Assembly (NCBI GenBank): GCA_017428265.1
Contig: JAFRRD010000033.1
Location: 23,546-87,545 of the forward strand
Direction: 5' to 3'
Origin: Lachnospiraceae bacterium
Lineage (GTDB): Bacteria; Bacillota; Clostridia; Lachnospirales; Lachnospiraceae
DNA: 64,000 nt
The notes beneath the pieces are model-generated. The model did no database searches, was not told the origin of the DNA, and was given only the letters and a program-made list of their open reading frames with translations. The position numbers and the translations under genes were made by a program. Shown one piece after another: positions 39,661 through 48,261 of the stretch. Position 1 is the first letter of the stretch; each line of letters starts with the position of its first letter.

Positions 39661-40455
39661 TTAAAAACAGATGATATGGGAAAGGCCGGTGCGCGGCGCC
39701 GCCGTGATCGGTACGGCCGCCGGATCGATGCCGTTTGTTTTCAGTTCGCTGATCATGGTCTGGACCGCAAGGTCCGGATAATTGTTCTCCCGGCTAAGGT
39801 GCGCCAGCAGGACTTCCTTCAGCCCGTCATGCCACAGCCGGATGAGAAGGGCCGCGGCATCGTCGTTGGAAAGGTGGCCGCTGCTGCTTTCGATCCGCAG
39901 CTTGAGCGGGTAGGGATAGGGGCCTGTCTCCAGCATCCGGATGTCGTGGTTGGCCTCCAGGCAAAGCACGGAAACGCCCTCCATGTCCTGCGCCAGATCT
40001 TCGGTCCAGCAGCCCAGGTCCGTGATGACCGCAAAGCTGCCGCCGTCCCTGTCGCCCCGCCAGGCGAGAGAACCGGGCGTATCGTGAGATGTCGGTACGG
40101 GGAGCAGGTCAAATCCCGCGGCTGAAATGTGCTCGCGCGGGCGTACCAGTTCAAATGCGCCTTTCTGCAGGCGAGGGAATATCTTTTCCCGGCTCAGGCC
40201 TTCATAAGTTCCGTACGAGGCAAAGACCGGCACATCCGGGTGATGTCTGATCCAGGCGGGCAGCCCGGAAACATGGTCCGCATGCTCATGCGTGAGCAGT
40301 ACGGCCTCTATCTCATCGGGCGAGCAGCCGAGTTCGGCCATTTCATCCCGAAGCGTTTTGTAGGAAATGCCGGCATCCAGCAGCAAAAGCCCGCTGCCGG
40401 AATCGGCCAGAAAGGCGTTGCCGCTGCTGCCGCTCGCAAGGGAAACGAGTTTCAT
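39661..40455 (-). CDS. MBL-fold metallohydrolase of the YycJ (WalJ) group
   Basis: Metallo-beta-lactamase-fold protein of 264 residues. Zinc ligands are in LLTHEHADHVSG near residue 57, in the aspartate of VITDLG near 144 and in the LEANHD segment near 166. The N-terminal SLASGSSGNAFL and the late SSGHLSND are typical of the YycJ group, predicted 5'-3' exonucleases encoded near the WalRK regulators in Bacilli. Here it is unlinked to a two-component system. It overlaps the exonuclease-CoaE gene by four bases. Confidence 0.85.
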   Translation of the reverse strand: MKLVSLASGSSGNAFLADSGSGLLLLDAGISYKTLRDEMAELGCSPDEIEAVLLTHEHADHVSGLPAWIRHHPDVPVFASYGTYEGLSREKIFPRLQKGAFELVRPREHISAAGFDLLPVPTSHDTPGSLAWRGDRDGGSFAVITDLGCWTEDLAQDMEGVSVLCLEANHDIRMLETGPYPYPLKLRIESSSGHLSNDDAAALLIRLWHDGLKEVLLAHLSRENNYPDLAVQTMISELKTNGIDPAAVPITAAPRTGLSHIICF

Positions 40456-42011
40456 GCAAGCTTGCCTTTCTCTTTCAGCGCCGCCATGGCCGCCGCAAGG
40501 GAAACTCTCGCTTCCTCTTCACTGCCGTTGTTGTTCACCTCGGCGTCGGCGATCCGGCGGAATTCGGCTTCGCTCATCTGCCGCCGCATGATGCTTTCGG
40601 TTTTTGCAAAGCTGTAGCCGCGGCCGAAAAACAGCCGTTCCAGACGTTCCTGTTCCGAGGCGTATACATAAAGCACGGCATCCGTGATCTCGTCGAAGTG
40701 CGCTTCTTCCGGGATCGCGGATTCATAGACGATCAGGTGTTCTTTTGCTTCGGCAATGCGGCGTTTGACCTCGGCCAGCGTATCCGGATGGACGATCGCA
40801 TTGACCTTCAGGAGAAGCGTGGGATCCGCGAAGATCAGTTCGCTCATCCGGCCGCGGTCGATCGTGCCGTCGGCGCGGAGGACGTCTTTTCCGAGAAGTT
40901 CCACCAACCTGTCAAAAGAGGCACCGCCGGGCTGCATCAGTTCTTCGGCCACGCGGTCCGCCTGCAGGATCAGGGCGCCGTAGTCCTCCTTCAGGAAAGA
41001 CAGGATCGTGCTCTTGCCGCAGCCGACGCCGCCGGTCAGGCCGATCACAGTCTTTTTGCTTCCTTCGGACGCTTTCTCCGCCCGTACCGCCTTATCTCCT
41101 GCAGCCGCAGCGGCCTGCTCTTCTTTCCAGGCATTTTTCGCACTTTCCGGAAAGCGCTTCAGCAGAGAATATATCTGGAGTTTTTCAAAATCCCCGTAGG
41201 CCTTTGCGGTATACAGGGTGGAAAACTCCGCTTCATTCAGGTCAAAATCAAGCGGCGCATGCTGCTCGATCTTTGCCAGGTCATAGCTCATCCGGGCCTG
41301 CGCCTCGTTTTCCGCAAGAAGCGTACGGACGCGCGCTGACTTAACTTCATCCAGGCGGCTGTAAAGGCTGTCCAGGTCGTGGAAGGTCCGGATCAGATCC
41401 AGCGCCGTCTTCTCGCCGACGTGCGGAACGCCGGGGATATTGTCGGAAGAGTCGCCCATCAGGGCCTTGACTGCGATGAATTCCTCCGGCGTCACGCCGT
41501 ATTCCGCGGTAAATTCCTCTTCCCGGTAGTATTCGGTCACCGTGACCTTGTTCCGCGTCCGCGGAATGCAGAGCGTGCAGTTCGGTGTGACCAGCTGGAA
41601 CAGGTCCCGGTCGCCCGACAGCATCAGGGCTTCCATGCCGTTTTCCTGTGCTTTCAGCGCGACGGTCCCGATCAGGTCGTCGGCTTCATAGCCGGGCAGT
41701 GTCAGGATCGGGATGCCTGAATCCTCCAGCAGCTGCTTCAGCATGGGCACCTGGCGCTTTAAGTCGTCGGGCATGGGTTTCCGCCCCGCCTTGTAATCTT
41801 CATATTGCAGGTGCCGGAAAGTCGGCTCATGCACGTCAAAGGCGACGGCGATGTGCGTCGGCTTCCGGTCGTCCAGAAGGCGCAGCAGGATGCCGTAGAA
41901 ACCGTAGATGCCGTTGGTCGGAAAGCCCTCCTTATTGCTCAGGAAAGGCACACCGTAGTAGGCCCGGTTCAGTATGCTGTATCCGTCAACGATCAGGATC
42001 CTGCCGCTCAT
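40452..42011 (-). CDS. Fusion of Pol I-type 5'-3' exonuclease domain with dephospho-CoA kinase
   Basis: A 519-residue frame joins two unrelated enzymes. Residues 1-290 match the 5'-3' exonuclease domain of DNA polymerase I: LIVDGYS (Asp9), AFDVHEPTFRH (Asp59), YEADDLIG (Glu109, Asp111, Asp112), SGDRDLFQL (Asp134, Asp136), GDSSDNIPG (Asp187, Asp190) and a helix-hairpin-helix (VGEKTA). The 3'-5' exonuclease and polymerase domains are absent. After an Ala/Lys/Glu-rich linker (about 291-320), residues 321-519 are CoaE, the last step of CoA synthesis, with P-loop GGVGCGKST (327-335). In many Clostridia polA precedes coaE, so an internal deletion could have made the fusion. An internal GTG at 41048 with an upstream GAAGGAAG might also start CoaE separately. 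Confidence 0.93.
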   Translation of the reverse strand: MSGRILIVDGYSILNRAYYGVPFLSNKEGFPTNGIYGFYGILLRLLDDRKPTHIAVAFDVHEPTFRHLQYEDYKAGRKPMPDDLKRQVPMLKQLLEDSGIPILTLPGYEADDLIGTVALKAQENGMEALMLSGDRDLFQLVTPNCTLCIPRTRNKVTVTEYYREEEFTAEYGVTPEEFIAVKALMGDSSDNIPGVPHVGEKTALDLIRTFHDLDSLYSRLDEVKSARVRTLLAENEAQARMSYDLAKIEQHAPLDFDLNEAEFSTLYTAKAYGDFEKLQIYSLLKRFPESAKNAWKEEQAAAAAGDKAVRAEKASEGSKKTVIGLTGGVGCGKSTILSFLKEDYGALILQADRVAEELMQPGGASFDRLVELLGKDVLRADGTIDRGRMSELIFADPTLLLKVNAIVHPDTLAEVKRRIAEAKEHLIVYESAIPEEAHFDEITDAVLYVYASEQERLERLFFGRGYSFAKTESIMRRQMSEAEFRRIADAEVNNNGSEEEARVSLAAAMAALKEKGKLA

Positions 42012-42032
42012 ATCTTCTCCGTTTTCTATGCT

Positions 42033-43520
42033 TTACCAGTTGATTGCGTTTAAAACTTCCTCGTATTCCGTAATGGGATGCTTTTCGCGCAGTTCGTTAA
42101 CAGCCGCCGTATAGGCCTCGTCCATCAGATCGCTCAGGACATCCAGGTGCCAGCCGGTGTCTGAGGAAACGAAATACATGATATGCGAGCCGGACTCAGT
42201 GTCAACGATGCCTGTATCGCCCGGCTTGCGAGCAGCATCGAAGCACCAGTTTTCGAACGGTTCGACCATTTCTCCGCGGTAGACATCCTCATACAGGCCG
42301 CCATCCGACGCGCTGCCGCCGTCCTCGGAATACTGCCTTGCCAGGTCGGCAAAGGAATCTTCCGTCTTCGTGCCGGCCTGCCACTTGGCATAGATCTCTT
42401 CCGCTTTTGCCCGCGCGGCTTCCGCGGACCCGAGGGTACTGGTCATAAGGAGAATGTGACGTACGTTGACGTAGGTCTCATCATCGCGGTACGGTGCTCT
42501 TTTCAGCAGATAGGCGTGCTGTGCCCCGTCATTCGCTTCGGCATCGACAAAGACGTCGCTGCTGCGCCCGTCGGAAAATGCCCAGTCCATCATATCGCTC
42601 TGAACGTACTGTTGCATCGATTTGGTGTTGGCCTTGATCAGTTCTTCCGCATACTTCAGCGAAGAACCGGCCTCCTTGATCGCTTCCTCATCAACGGTTT
42701 CGTCCACATAAAGGATAACTGCCTTCATGAAGGATGCTTCATCCGATGCCTCTTTAAACGCTTTGAGCAGTTCTTCCTTGTCGTTGTCCGTCAGTTTTTC
42801 GCCGTCCAGAAAATTGAGGTCCACATAGTCGATATAGGTAAATACCGTCTTTTTCTCTTCGAAATGCTGCTGAATGTCTTCTTCGCTGATCGCGGCTTCC
42901 AACTCGTCATTGACGGCATTGTAGCCCTTATCGGCAAGAAGCATTTTCCGCATCGACCCTTCCAGGATCTCCCAGTTGATATTCGTGCCGAAGATCTGCT
43001 CCAGATAGGTCTCGCTGTCCCATCCGTAGCCTTCCGCTTCCTCGGCGATCTCCGCCTTCTGCTGCGCAATATAATGCAGATCGTCCTGGTTCAGTTCAAG
43101 ACCGCGGTCCAGAGCTGCCTCGCTGAACAGCAGATAATTCCGGACATATTTCATGGATTCTTCCAGGAAAGCATCGAACCAGGTGCTGTCTTCCGTATAC
43201 TGCTGTTCTTTCAGCGAAACACTCGGATCCACGTTGAAATAGCTGAGATAAGAATAATAATTCTTGAATGTCAGCGCGAAAAAGTAGGACACTTCGCCTT
43301 TGGTAAAGGAGAAATGTTCCGATGTCGCGGCAACGGCGTCCGTGTCGGTCTGTTCGGCGATCAGGGCATAGGTCTCCTGCGGTGCGACAGATTCCGTCGG
43401 CGCGGCAGTACTGCTTTCCGCAGCGGTGGAAGGGTCAGCCGTGGAAGCCGGCGTGCTGCCGCAGGCAGTCAGGCCGAGGATCAGAGACACGGCAATAAGG
43501 ATAGCTGTTAACTTCTTCAT
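42033..43520 (-). CDS. PpiC-type peptidyl-prolyl isomerase lipoprotein (PrsA/SurA-like foldase)
   Basis: Secreted foldase of 495 residues anchored as a lipoprotein: the signal peptide MKKLTAILIAVSLILGLTAC has a lipobox with Cys20, followed by a Ser/Thr/Ala-rich spacer. A SurA-like N-terminal region (about 60-330) leads to a parvulin PpiC domain (about 355-465), recognisable by NVRHILLM, DSFADLARQYSEDG and a GGLYEDVYRGEMVEPFE segment. It probably assists folding of exported proteins after cleavage by the signal peptidases. It follows rpoD in the same transcription unit. Confidence 0.92.
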   Translation of the reverse strand: MKKLTAILIAVSLILGLTACGSTPASTADPSTAAESSTAAPTESVAPQETYALIAEQTDTDAVAATSEHFSFTKGEVSYFFALTFKNYYSYLSYFNVDPSVSLKEQQYTEDSTWFDAFLEESMKYVRNYLLFSEAALDRGLELNQDDLHYIAQQKAEIAEEAEGYGWDSETYLEQIFGTNINWEILEGSMRKMLLADKGYNAVNDELEAAISEEDIQQHFEEKKTVFTYIDYVDLNFLDGEKLTDNDKEELLKAFKEASDEASFMKAVILYVDETVDEEAIKEAGSSLKYAEELIKANTKSMQQYVQSDMMDWAFSDGRSSDVFVDAEANDGAQHAYLLKRAPYRDDETYVNVRHILLMTSTLGSAEAARAKAEEIYAKWQAGTKTEDSFADLARQYSEDGGSASDGGLYEDVYRGEMVEPFENWCFDAARKPGDTGIVDTESGSHIMYFVSSDTGWHLDVLSDLMDEAYTAAVNELREKHPITEYEEVLNAINW

Positions 43521-43561
43521 ATGTGTCTTCTTTCTTAATTCTTCAGTTATTTTCAGGCGCT

Positions 43562-44695
43562 TCAGTTCAGGAAATCGCGGATCTTCCGGCTGCGCACCGG
43601 GTTGCGGAGTTTCCTAAGGGCCTTTGCTTCGATCTGGCGGATACGCTCACGCGTCACATCGAACTCACGGCCGACCTCTTCCAGGGTCCTCGGATGGCCG
43701 TCTTCCAGACCGAAACGCCGGATGATGACCTGCTTTTCGCGGTCCTTCAGGTCATCAAGCAGTTCGTCGATCTGTTCACGCAGCATGACGCTCTCGATAT
43801 TGCTCTCCGGCGTTACGGCATTGTTGTCCGCCACGAAATCGCCGAGGTTCGAGTCATCCTCTTCACCGATGGGCGTTTCCAGCGACGCGGGTTCACGGGC
43901 GATCTGCATGATCTCCATCACACGCTCCTGAGACATGTCAAGATGCTCGGCCAGTTCGGCGATGGACGGTTCGTAGCCCAGTTCCAGCGTCAGTTTGCGC
44001 TGCATCTTGCTCATCTTGTTGATGGTCTCGACCATGTGGACGGGGACGCGGATCGTCCTGGCCTGGTCGGCCAGCGCACGGGTGACGGACTGACGGATCC
44101 ACCATGTCGCATAGGTGCTGAGCTTATAGCCCTTCGTATAGTCGAACTTTTCCACGCCCTTGATCAGGCCGAGGTTTCCTTCCTGCACCAGATCCAGGAA
44201 GCTCATGCCGCGGCCGGTATAGCGCTTCGCAATGCTGACGACCAGACGCAGGTTCGCCTCGATCAGGCGGTTCTTCGCATCTTCGTCGCCGTCGGCTTTC
44301 TTCACGGCCAGGTCCAGTTCCTCTTCAGGAGTGAGCAGCGGGATCGTGCCGATCTCCTTTAAGTACATACGGACCGGGTCCTCAGTCCCGACGCCTTCAA
44401 GCAGTTCCACGGCGTCCAGGTTGATGTTTTCTTCTTCGCCGAGCCCTTCGTCCGGCTCGAAGTCCTCTTCGTCTTCCAGGATCAGGGATTCGGTCTGGGA
44501 AAGTTCTTCGTTCATGGCACGCAGAACGTCCACGTTATGCGATTCGAGGAAAGTATAGACTTCTTCCAGCTCGCTGGGGGCAAGGTCCGTACCGGCGAAG
44601 ATCTCATTGATGTCGGCGACGTCCAAAACGCTCTTCTTTGCCCTGGCTTTGTCCAGCAGTTTGTTCATGCATTGGGTAAGCTGTGCTTTTTCCAT
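43562..44695 (-). CDS. rpoD: Principal sigma factor RpoD (SigA)
   Basis: Housekeeping sigma-70 of 377 residues. Region 1.1 is followed by region 1.2 ([11 protein letters not shown]), regions 2.1-2.4 ([32 protein letters not shown] near 205-212), region 3 and region 4.2 ([23 protein letters not shown], split around residues 335-357). It recognises the TTGACA/TATAAT promoters that recur in this window. dnaG, its usual neighbour, is not present; a CPBP protease gene lies three bases upstream, and the GAGGAGG ribosome binding site is inside the end of that gene. Confidence 0.97.
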   Translation of the reverse strand: MEKAQLTQCMNKLLDKARAKKSVLDVADINEIFAGTDLAPSELEEVYTFLESHNVDVLRAMNEELSQTESLILEDEEDFEPDEGLGEEENINLDAVELLEGVGTEDPVRMYLKEIGTIPLLTPEEELDLAVKKADGDEDAKNRLIEANLRLVVSIAKRYTGRGMSFLDLVQEGNLGLIKGVEKFDYTKGYKLSTYATWWIRQSVTRALADQARTIRVPVHMVETINKMSKMQRKLTLELGYEPSIAELAEHLDMSQERVMEIMQIAREPASLETPIGEEDDSNLGDFVADNNAVTPESNIESVMLREQIDELLDDLKDREKQVIIRRFGLEDGHPRTLEEVGREFDVTRERIRQIEAKALRKLRNPVRSRKIRDFLN

Positions 44696-44698
44696 AAA

Positions 44699-45613
44699 TT
44701 ACCTCCTCTGAATGCCGTCCGGCCGGTTTGACGCGGTTGCGGAAGCCTCTGCGGTCTTCCGGGGCCAGACGTATGTGACCATGATATAGAATGTAATGAC
44801 GAAGACCGCCGCGGCAATGACCGTCGCGATAAGGAACGCCGTATCGTCCTCATAGACGAAATTCAGCAGTTCAGTCTCGCTGATGATCACCGAAACGGTA
44901 TTCGCCCCGATGTGGATCAGGGTAGGGGCCAGAATGCTGTGGAAGCGTTCATAGGCAAAGGCCAGCAGCATGCCCATGATAAACGCGTAGATGCCCTGCA
45001 GCCAGTTGCCGTGTACGGCGCCGAAATACAGCGCCGACAGGATCATGGCCGGGACCGGCTTGATGTACCAGCGCATCCTGCGGTAAGCCAGCCCGCGGAA
45101 GATCAGTTCTTCCACGATTGGAATGATGACGCCCGCCACAGCGATCTCCAGGATGAGCTTGCCCTGGAACAGCAGGGAGGCCGTCTCCTCGTAGCTGTCC
45201 TGCAGCAGTTCGGTCAGGCGGCTGTAGATGAACAGGTGGTTGAGCGCCAGACAGACCGCCGCTCCCATGATCAGCACAATGATGAAGTGGAAAAACGGAA
45301 CATTTTCCCATTCTTCATGCATGCCGCAGCGTTTTTCCTTCCCGGTATCATAATGATACAGGTAGATCAGGATCGGCAGGGTGCAGAGGGCGCCGACTCC
45401 GGCGATCAGGCCGTAGTGCTCGTAGATCATATTCTGCAGCACAGCATAGAAACTGCTGCCGTTGACCGACGCTGCCAGTGATTCAAAATTGCCTGCAAGT
45501 ACAAGACTTCCGACCGCGATTGAGATCGCTGTCACGATCCCCTGATACAGCAGGAACGGGTATAAAAGGCCCCACAGCATGGTGAAAAAGCCGGGTTTTC
45601 TGTCAGGTCTCAT
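44699..45613 (-). CDS. CPBP family intramembrane glutamic endopeptidase
   Basis: Polytopic membrane protein of 304 residues with about eight hydrophobic segments. The CPBP (Abi) motif 1 EELIFRGLAYRRM is near residue 166, holding the catalytic Glu-Glu and Arg. Motif 2 is the FGAVHGNW stretch, and motif 3 the HIGAN segment near 240. Family members include Rce1-like proteases, bacteriocin-immunity proteins and membrane regulators; the substrate is unknown. The start has AAGGAG upstream. As the first gene of the unit it shares the promoter with rpoD. Confidence 0.88.
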   Translation of the reverse strand: MRPDRKPGFFTMLWGLLYPFLLYQGIVTAISIAVGSLVLAGNFESLAASVNGSSFYAVLQNMIYEHYGLIAGVGALCTLPILIYLYHYDTGKEKRCGMHEEWENVPFFHFIIVLIMGAAVCLALNHLFIYSRLTELLQDSYEETASLLFQGKLILEIAVAGVIIPIVEELIFRGLAYRRMRWYIKPVPAMILSALYFGAVHGNWLQGIYAFIMGMLLAFAYERFHSILAPTLIHIGANTVSVIISETELLNFVYEDDTAFLIATVIAAAVFVITFYIMVTYVWPRKTAEASATASNRPDGIQRR

Positions 45614-45642
45614 TCAGTCTCCTTTCCGAAGACGGGTGTAGG

Positions 45643-45661
45643 GCATACTGAATCAGTATGC
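45643..45661. repeat. Perfect inverted repeat in the CPBP-rpoD leader
   Basis: GCATACTGA and TCAGTATGC flank a single central base: a 19-bp perfect palindrome. It lies about 17 bases downstream of the -10 box, inside the 5' leader. It may be an operator or a short hairpin; no T-run follows on the minus strand. Confidence 0.7.
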
Positions 45662-45678
45662 ATAAATATACAACCTAC

Positions 45679-45707
45679 AATATAGAACAACACGGGTTTC
45701 TTTTCAA
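45679..45707 (-). promoter_or_regulatory. Promoter of the CPBP-rpoD unit
   Basis: TTGAAA (45702-45707), 17-base spacer, TATATT (45679-45684). It may drive the whole run of genes down to recO. Confidence 0.7.
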
Positions 45708-45776
45708 GCAAAAAATGCGTCTGAAGTATGAATGTTTCGTGAAAAATGACGAAAGAATGCCTCTGTTTCGCGAACA

Positions 45777-45799
45777 GAAAAAGGCGGCCGAAGCCGCCC
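45777..45799 (-). terminator. udk terminator
   Basis: GGCGGC-TTCG-GCCGCC is a 6-bp GC stem with a UUCG tetraloop, followed by TTTTTC on the minus strand. It lies 22 bases after the udk stop. Confidence 0.9.
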
Positions 45800-45820
45800 G
45801 CAACGGATACGGTGCCGCTG

Positions 45821-46453
45821 TCATTCCTGCCCGCGCTGTCCGGCAAGATGCCGCTCGATGCAGCCGATGATCATGTCAAGCGCGACTTTGTTCTTTCCGC
45901 CTTCGGGGACGATGATATCCGCGCATTTCTTGGACGGTTCCACGTACATTTCGTGCATGGGCTTGACCGTCTCCTGCCACTGGCGGGTGACGTTTTCCAC
46001 GGTCCTGGCGCGGTCGCGAACGTCGCGGACCACGCGGCGGCAAAGGCGGATGTCCGCATCGGTATCCACGAAGATCTTGATATCCATCTGTTCGACGAGT
46101 GCCGGCTCGGCAAAGATCATGATGCCTTCGACCAGGATGACCGGCCGCGGCTCGATCAGGACCGTTTCACTGCTGCGGTTATGCACGGTATAGTCATAGA
46201 CCGGGCAGTGTACGCTCCGGCCCATTTTGAGCAGGCGCAGATGCTCCGCCATCATCTCCGTTTCGAAGGAATCCGGGCAGTCATAGTTCAGGCGCGAACG
46301 TTCCTCATAGGTCAGATCGTCGTGCGCCCGGTAATAATTGTCGTGATGCACCACGGCGATGGCGTCGCCGAAGCGATCGATCAGTTTCTCGGTGAGCGTC
46401 GTCTTGCCGCTGCCGGAACCGCCTGCTACGCCTAAAACCAGAATATCCTGCAT
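45821..46453 (-). CDS. udk: Uridine kinase
   Basis: Phosphorylates uridine and cytidine in pyrimidine salvage. The P-loop is GVAGGSGSGKTTL near residue 8; HHDNYYRAHDDL, NYDCPDSFE and VPVYDYT-like (CPVYDYTVHNR) motifs follow, with VEGIMIF near 108. The start at 46453 (MQDILVLGVAGG) is set by GGAGG and gives 210 residues. It is a single-gene unit with a UUCG-loop terminator, divergent from a LysR-type regulator. Confidence 0.94.
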   Translation of the reverse strand: MQDILVLGVAGGSGSGKTTLTEKLIDRFGDAIAVVHHDNYYRAHDDLTYEERSRLNYDCPDSFETEMMAEHLRLLKMGRSVHCPVYDYTVHNRSSETVLIEPRPVILVEGIMIFAEPALVEQMDIKIFVDTDADIRLCRRVVRDVRDRARTVENVTRQWQETVKPMHEMYVEPSKKCADIIVPEGGKNKVALDMIIGCIERHLAGQRGQE

Positions 46454-46501
46454 GCCATACCTCCTCTTCTTTTCAGCAGGCCGCCGAAAAGCCATAGATT
46501 T

Positions 46502-46549
46502 TTGTTGTGTTTTTCATAAACAAATGATAATATATAAACAATTTATAAT
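46502..46549 (+). promoter_or_regulatory. AT-rich divergent regulatory region of udk and the LysR-type gene
   Basis: TTGTTG (46502-46507) and GATAAT (46526-46531), 18 bases apart, could serve the LysR gene; a second TATAAT is at 46544-46549. The 8-mer ATAAACAA occurs twice (46516-46523 and 46534-46541), 18 bases apart, on the same helix face within two turns, as expected for a LysR-type regulator site. Confidence 0.4.
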
Positions 46550-46587
46550 GCACCGGCAGTATCCATAACATCCACAAGGAGAATATC

Positions 46588-47535
46588 ATGTTCAGCAATC
46601 CCGAGTACGTCTACGAGGTCTACAAAGAGCGGAGCTTTTCCAAGGCCGCGAAGAACCTGTACATTTCCCAGCCTGCCCTCAGTGTTACGATCAAACGCAT
46701 CGAGAACCGCATCGGCACCCCGATCTTCGACCGCAGTACGAATCCGGTCGGACTGACGGAGTGCGGTCAGAAATACATTGAGGTCATCAAGCAGTACATG
46801 GACCTGCAAAACGGATTTCTGAACTACCTCAGCAATCTGGAGGAGCTCAAGGTCGGCAGCATCAACGTCGGCGGCAGCAACCTCTTTACGTCCTGCATCC
46901 TTCCGCCGGTCATCGCGCGCTTTGCCGCCCGCTATCCCAGCGTGGAGATCAATGTCGTCGAAGCCAATACACCCCTTCTGGACCAGAAACTCATGGACGG
47001 GAGCCTCGACCTCATCGTGGATAACTTCGTTTTCGACTCGGAGACGCACTCTTCGGTGCTTTACCGTATGGAGAACCTTGTCCTTGCCGTTCCGGCAGCA
47101 TTCCCGGTCAACAAAGCCCTCGCCGCTTACCGGATCACGGCGGACGACATCAAGAGCAAACGTTTCCTGAACGACGATGTTCCGGCCGTTCCCTTCGATG
47201 TCTTCGCGCAGGAGCCGTTCATCATGCTGAAAGCCGGCAACGATACCCGCGACCGGGCCATGCAGATCTTCGCCGCACACGATATCCGGCCGAACATCCT
47301 CCTGAGCCTCGATCAGCAGATGACCAGCTACAACGTGACCTGTTCCGGCATCGGGATCAGCTTCGTCACCGATACGCTCGTCATGAACACTTACGAGAAC
47401 CCTAACGTCATCTTCTATAAACTGGAGCCCGAATACGCGCACCGCGCTCTCTGTTTCTTCCACAAGAAAGGCAAATACGTCACGCGGGCGATGGAGGAAT
47501 TCCTCAGGATCGCTGCAGAGATTGCCCAGGAATAA
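46588..47535 (+). CDS. LysR family transcriptional regulator
   Basis: DNA-binding regulator of 315 residues. The N-terminal winged HTH has the LysR pattern: SFSKAAKNLYISQPALSVTIKRIENRIG is present near residues 14-41 (SFSKAAKNLYISQPALS core), followed by PIFDRS. The C-terminal effector-binding domain starts near VGSINVGGSNLF. The start ATG has AAGGAG eight bases upstream. No metabolic target gene lies beside it apart from udk, so the effector is unknown. It may control its own expression through the repeats upstream. Confidence 0.92.
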   Translation: MFSNPEYVYEVYKERSFSKAAKNLYISQPALSVTIKRIENRIGTPIFDRSTNPVGLTECGQKYIEVIKQYMDLQNGFLNYLSNLEELKVGSINVGGSNLFTSCILPPVIARFAARYPSVEINVVEANTPLLDQKLMDGSLDLIVDNFVFDSETHSSVLYRMENLVLAVPAAFPVNKALAAYRITADDIKSKRFLNDDVPAVPFDVFAQEPFIMLKAGNDTRDRAMQIFAAHDIRPNILLSLDQQMTSYNVTCSGIGISFVTDTLVMNTYENPNVIFYKLEPEYAHRALCFFHKKGKYVTRAMEEFLRIAAEIAQE

Positions 47536-47583
47536 GCTGCACAGCCGCGCAGGGCATCATCCGAACATTTCTGGCAGGGCCGG

Positions 47584-48261
47584 TCAGTCGTAATGTTTTT
47601 CGGCGACCTCGCCCTGCTTTTTGTATACATGATCGGCGGGCACGAAGCCGCGCACGAAGGACAGCGGATACAGATTGGTCTTCCGGCCGATGACGCTGCC
47701 CGGATTGCAGACCGAATTGCAGCCGAGATCGACCCAGTCGCCGAGAACGGCGCCCATCTTCCTGAGACCTGTCGGGACCTTTTCGCCTTCAAAGGCGATG
47801 GTCACGTTCTTCTTGTCGGCTTTGATGTTCGACAGGATCGAGCCTGCGCCCATATGCGCATGGAAGCCGAGTACGGAGTCGCCCACGTAGTTGTAGTGCG
47901 GCACTTCGCAGTTATCGAAAATGATCGCATTCTTGACCTCCGTGGAGTTGCCGATCACGCATTTTTTGCCGATCAGGGCGCTGCCGCGCACGAAGGCGCC
48001 CTGCCGCACCTCGGTCCCCTCGCCGATGACGCAGGGGCCGTTCAGCGAGGCTGTCGGGGCGACCTTGACGGTCTTGTGTACCCAGACTTCGGGCGCGATC
48101 TCATTGTATTCCTCAGGATCGAGGCTCTTTCCGTATTCAGCCACGAATTCCTTGATCTTCGGGAGGACTTCCCAGGGATAAACGACCGCTTTGAACAGGC
48201 TCGCTGCCGCGGTATGTTCAAGGTCCAGGAGGCTGCTGCATTTCAGGGCTTCGGTATTCAT
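47584..48261 (-). CDS. Left-handed beta-helix acyltransferase-like protein
   Basis: Hexapeptide-repeat protein of 225 residues. Imperfect repeats starting with Ile, Leu or Val (VKVAPTASLNG, CVIGEGTEV, ALIGKKCVIGN, AIIFDNCEV) form a left-handed beta-helix like that of the GlmU C-terminal domain. A short N-terminal helical part precedes it. No pyrophosphorylase domain is present, so a sugar or amino-sugar acyltransferase role is inferred only from the fold. It overlaps topB by four bases as the last gene of the sigma-factor operon. Confidence 0.8.
   Translation of the reverse strand: MNTEALKCSSLLDLEHTAAASLFKAVVYPWEVLPKIKEFVAEYGKSLDPEEYNEIAPEVWVHKTVKVAPTASLNGPCVIGEGTEVRQGAFVRGSALIGKKCVIGNSTEVKNAIIFDNCEVPHYNYVGDSVLGFHAHMGAGSILSNIKADKKNVTIAFEGEKVPTGLRKMGAVLGDWVDLGCNSVCNPGSVIGRKTNLYPLSFVRGFVPADHVYKKQGEVAEKHYD

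Noticed and set aside
45610-45846. A 78-codon minus-strand frame between the CPBP and udk genes.
   Set aside because: It crosses the udk terminator and the CPBP-rpoD promoter, and the product lacks coding character.
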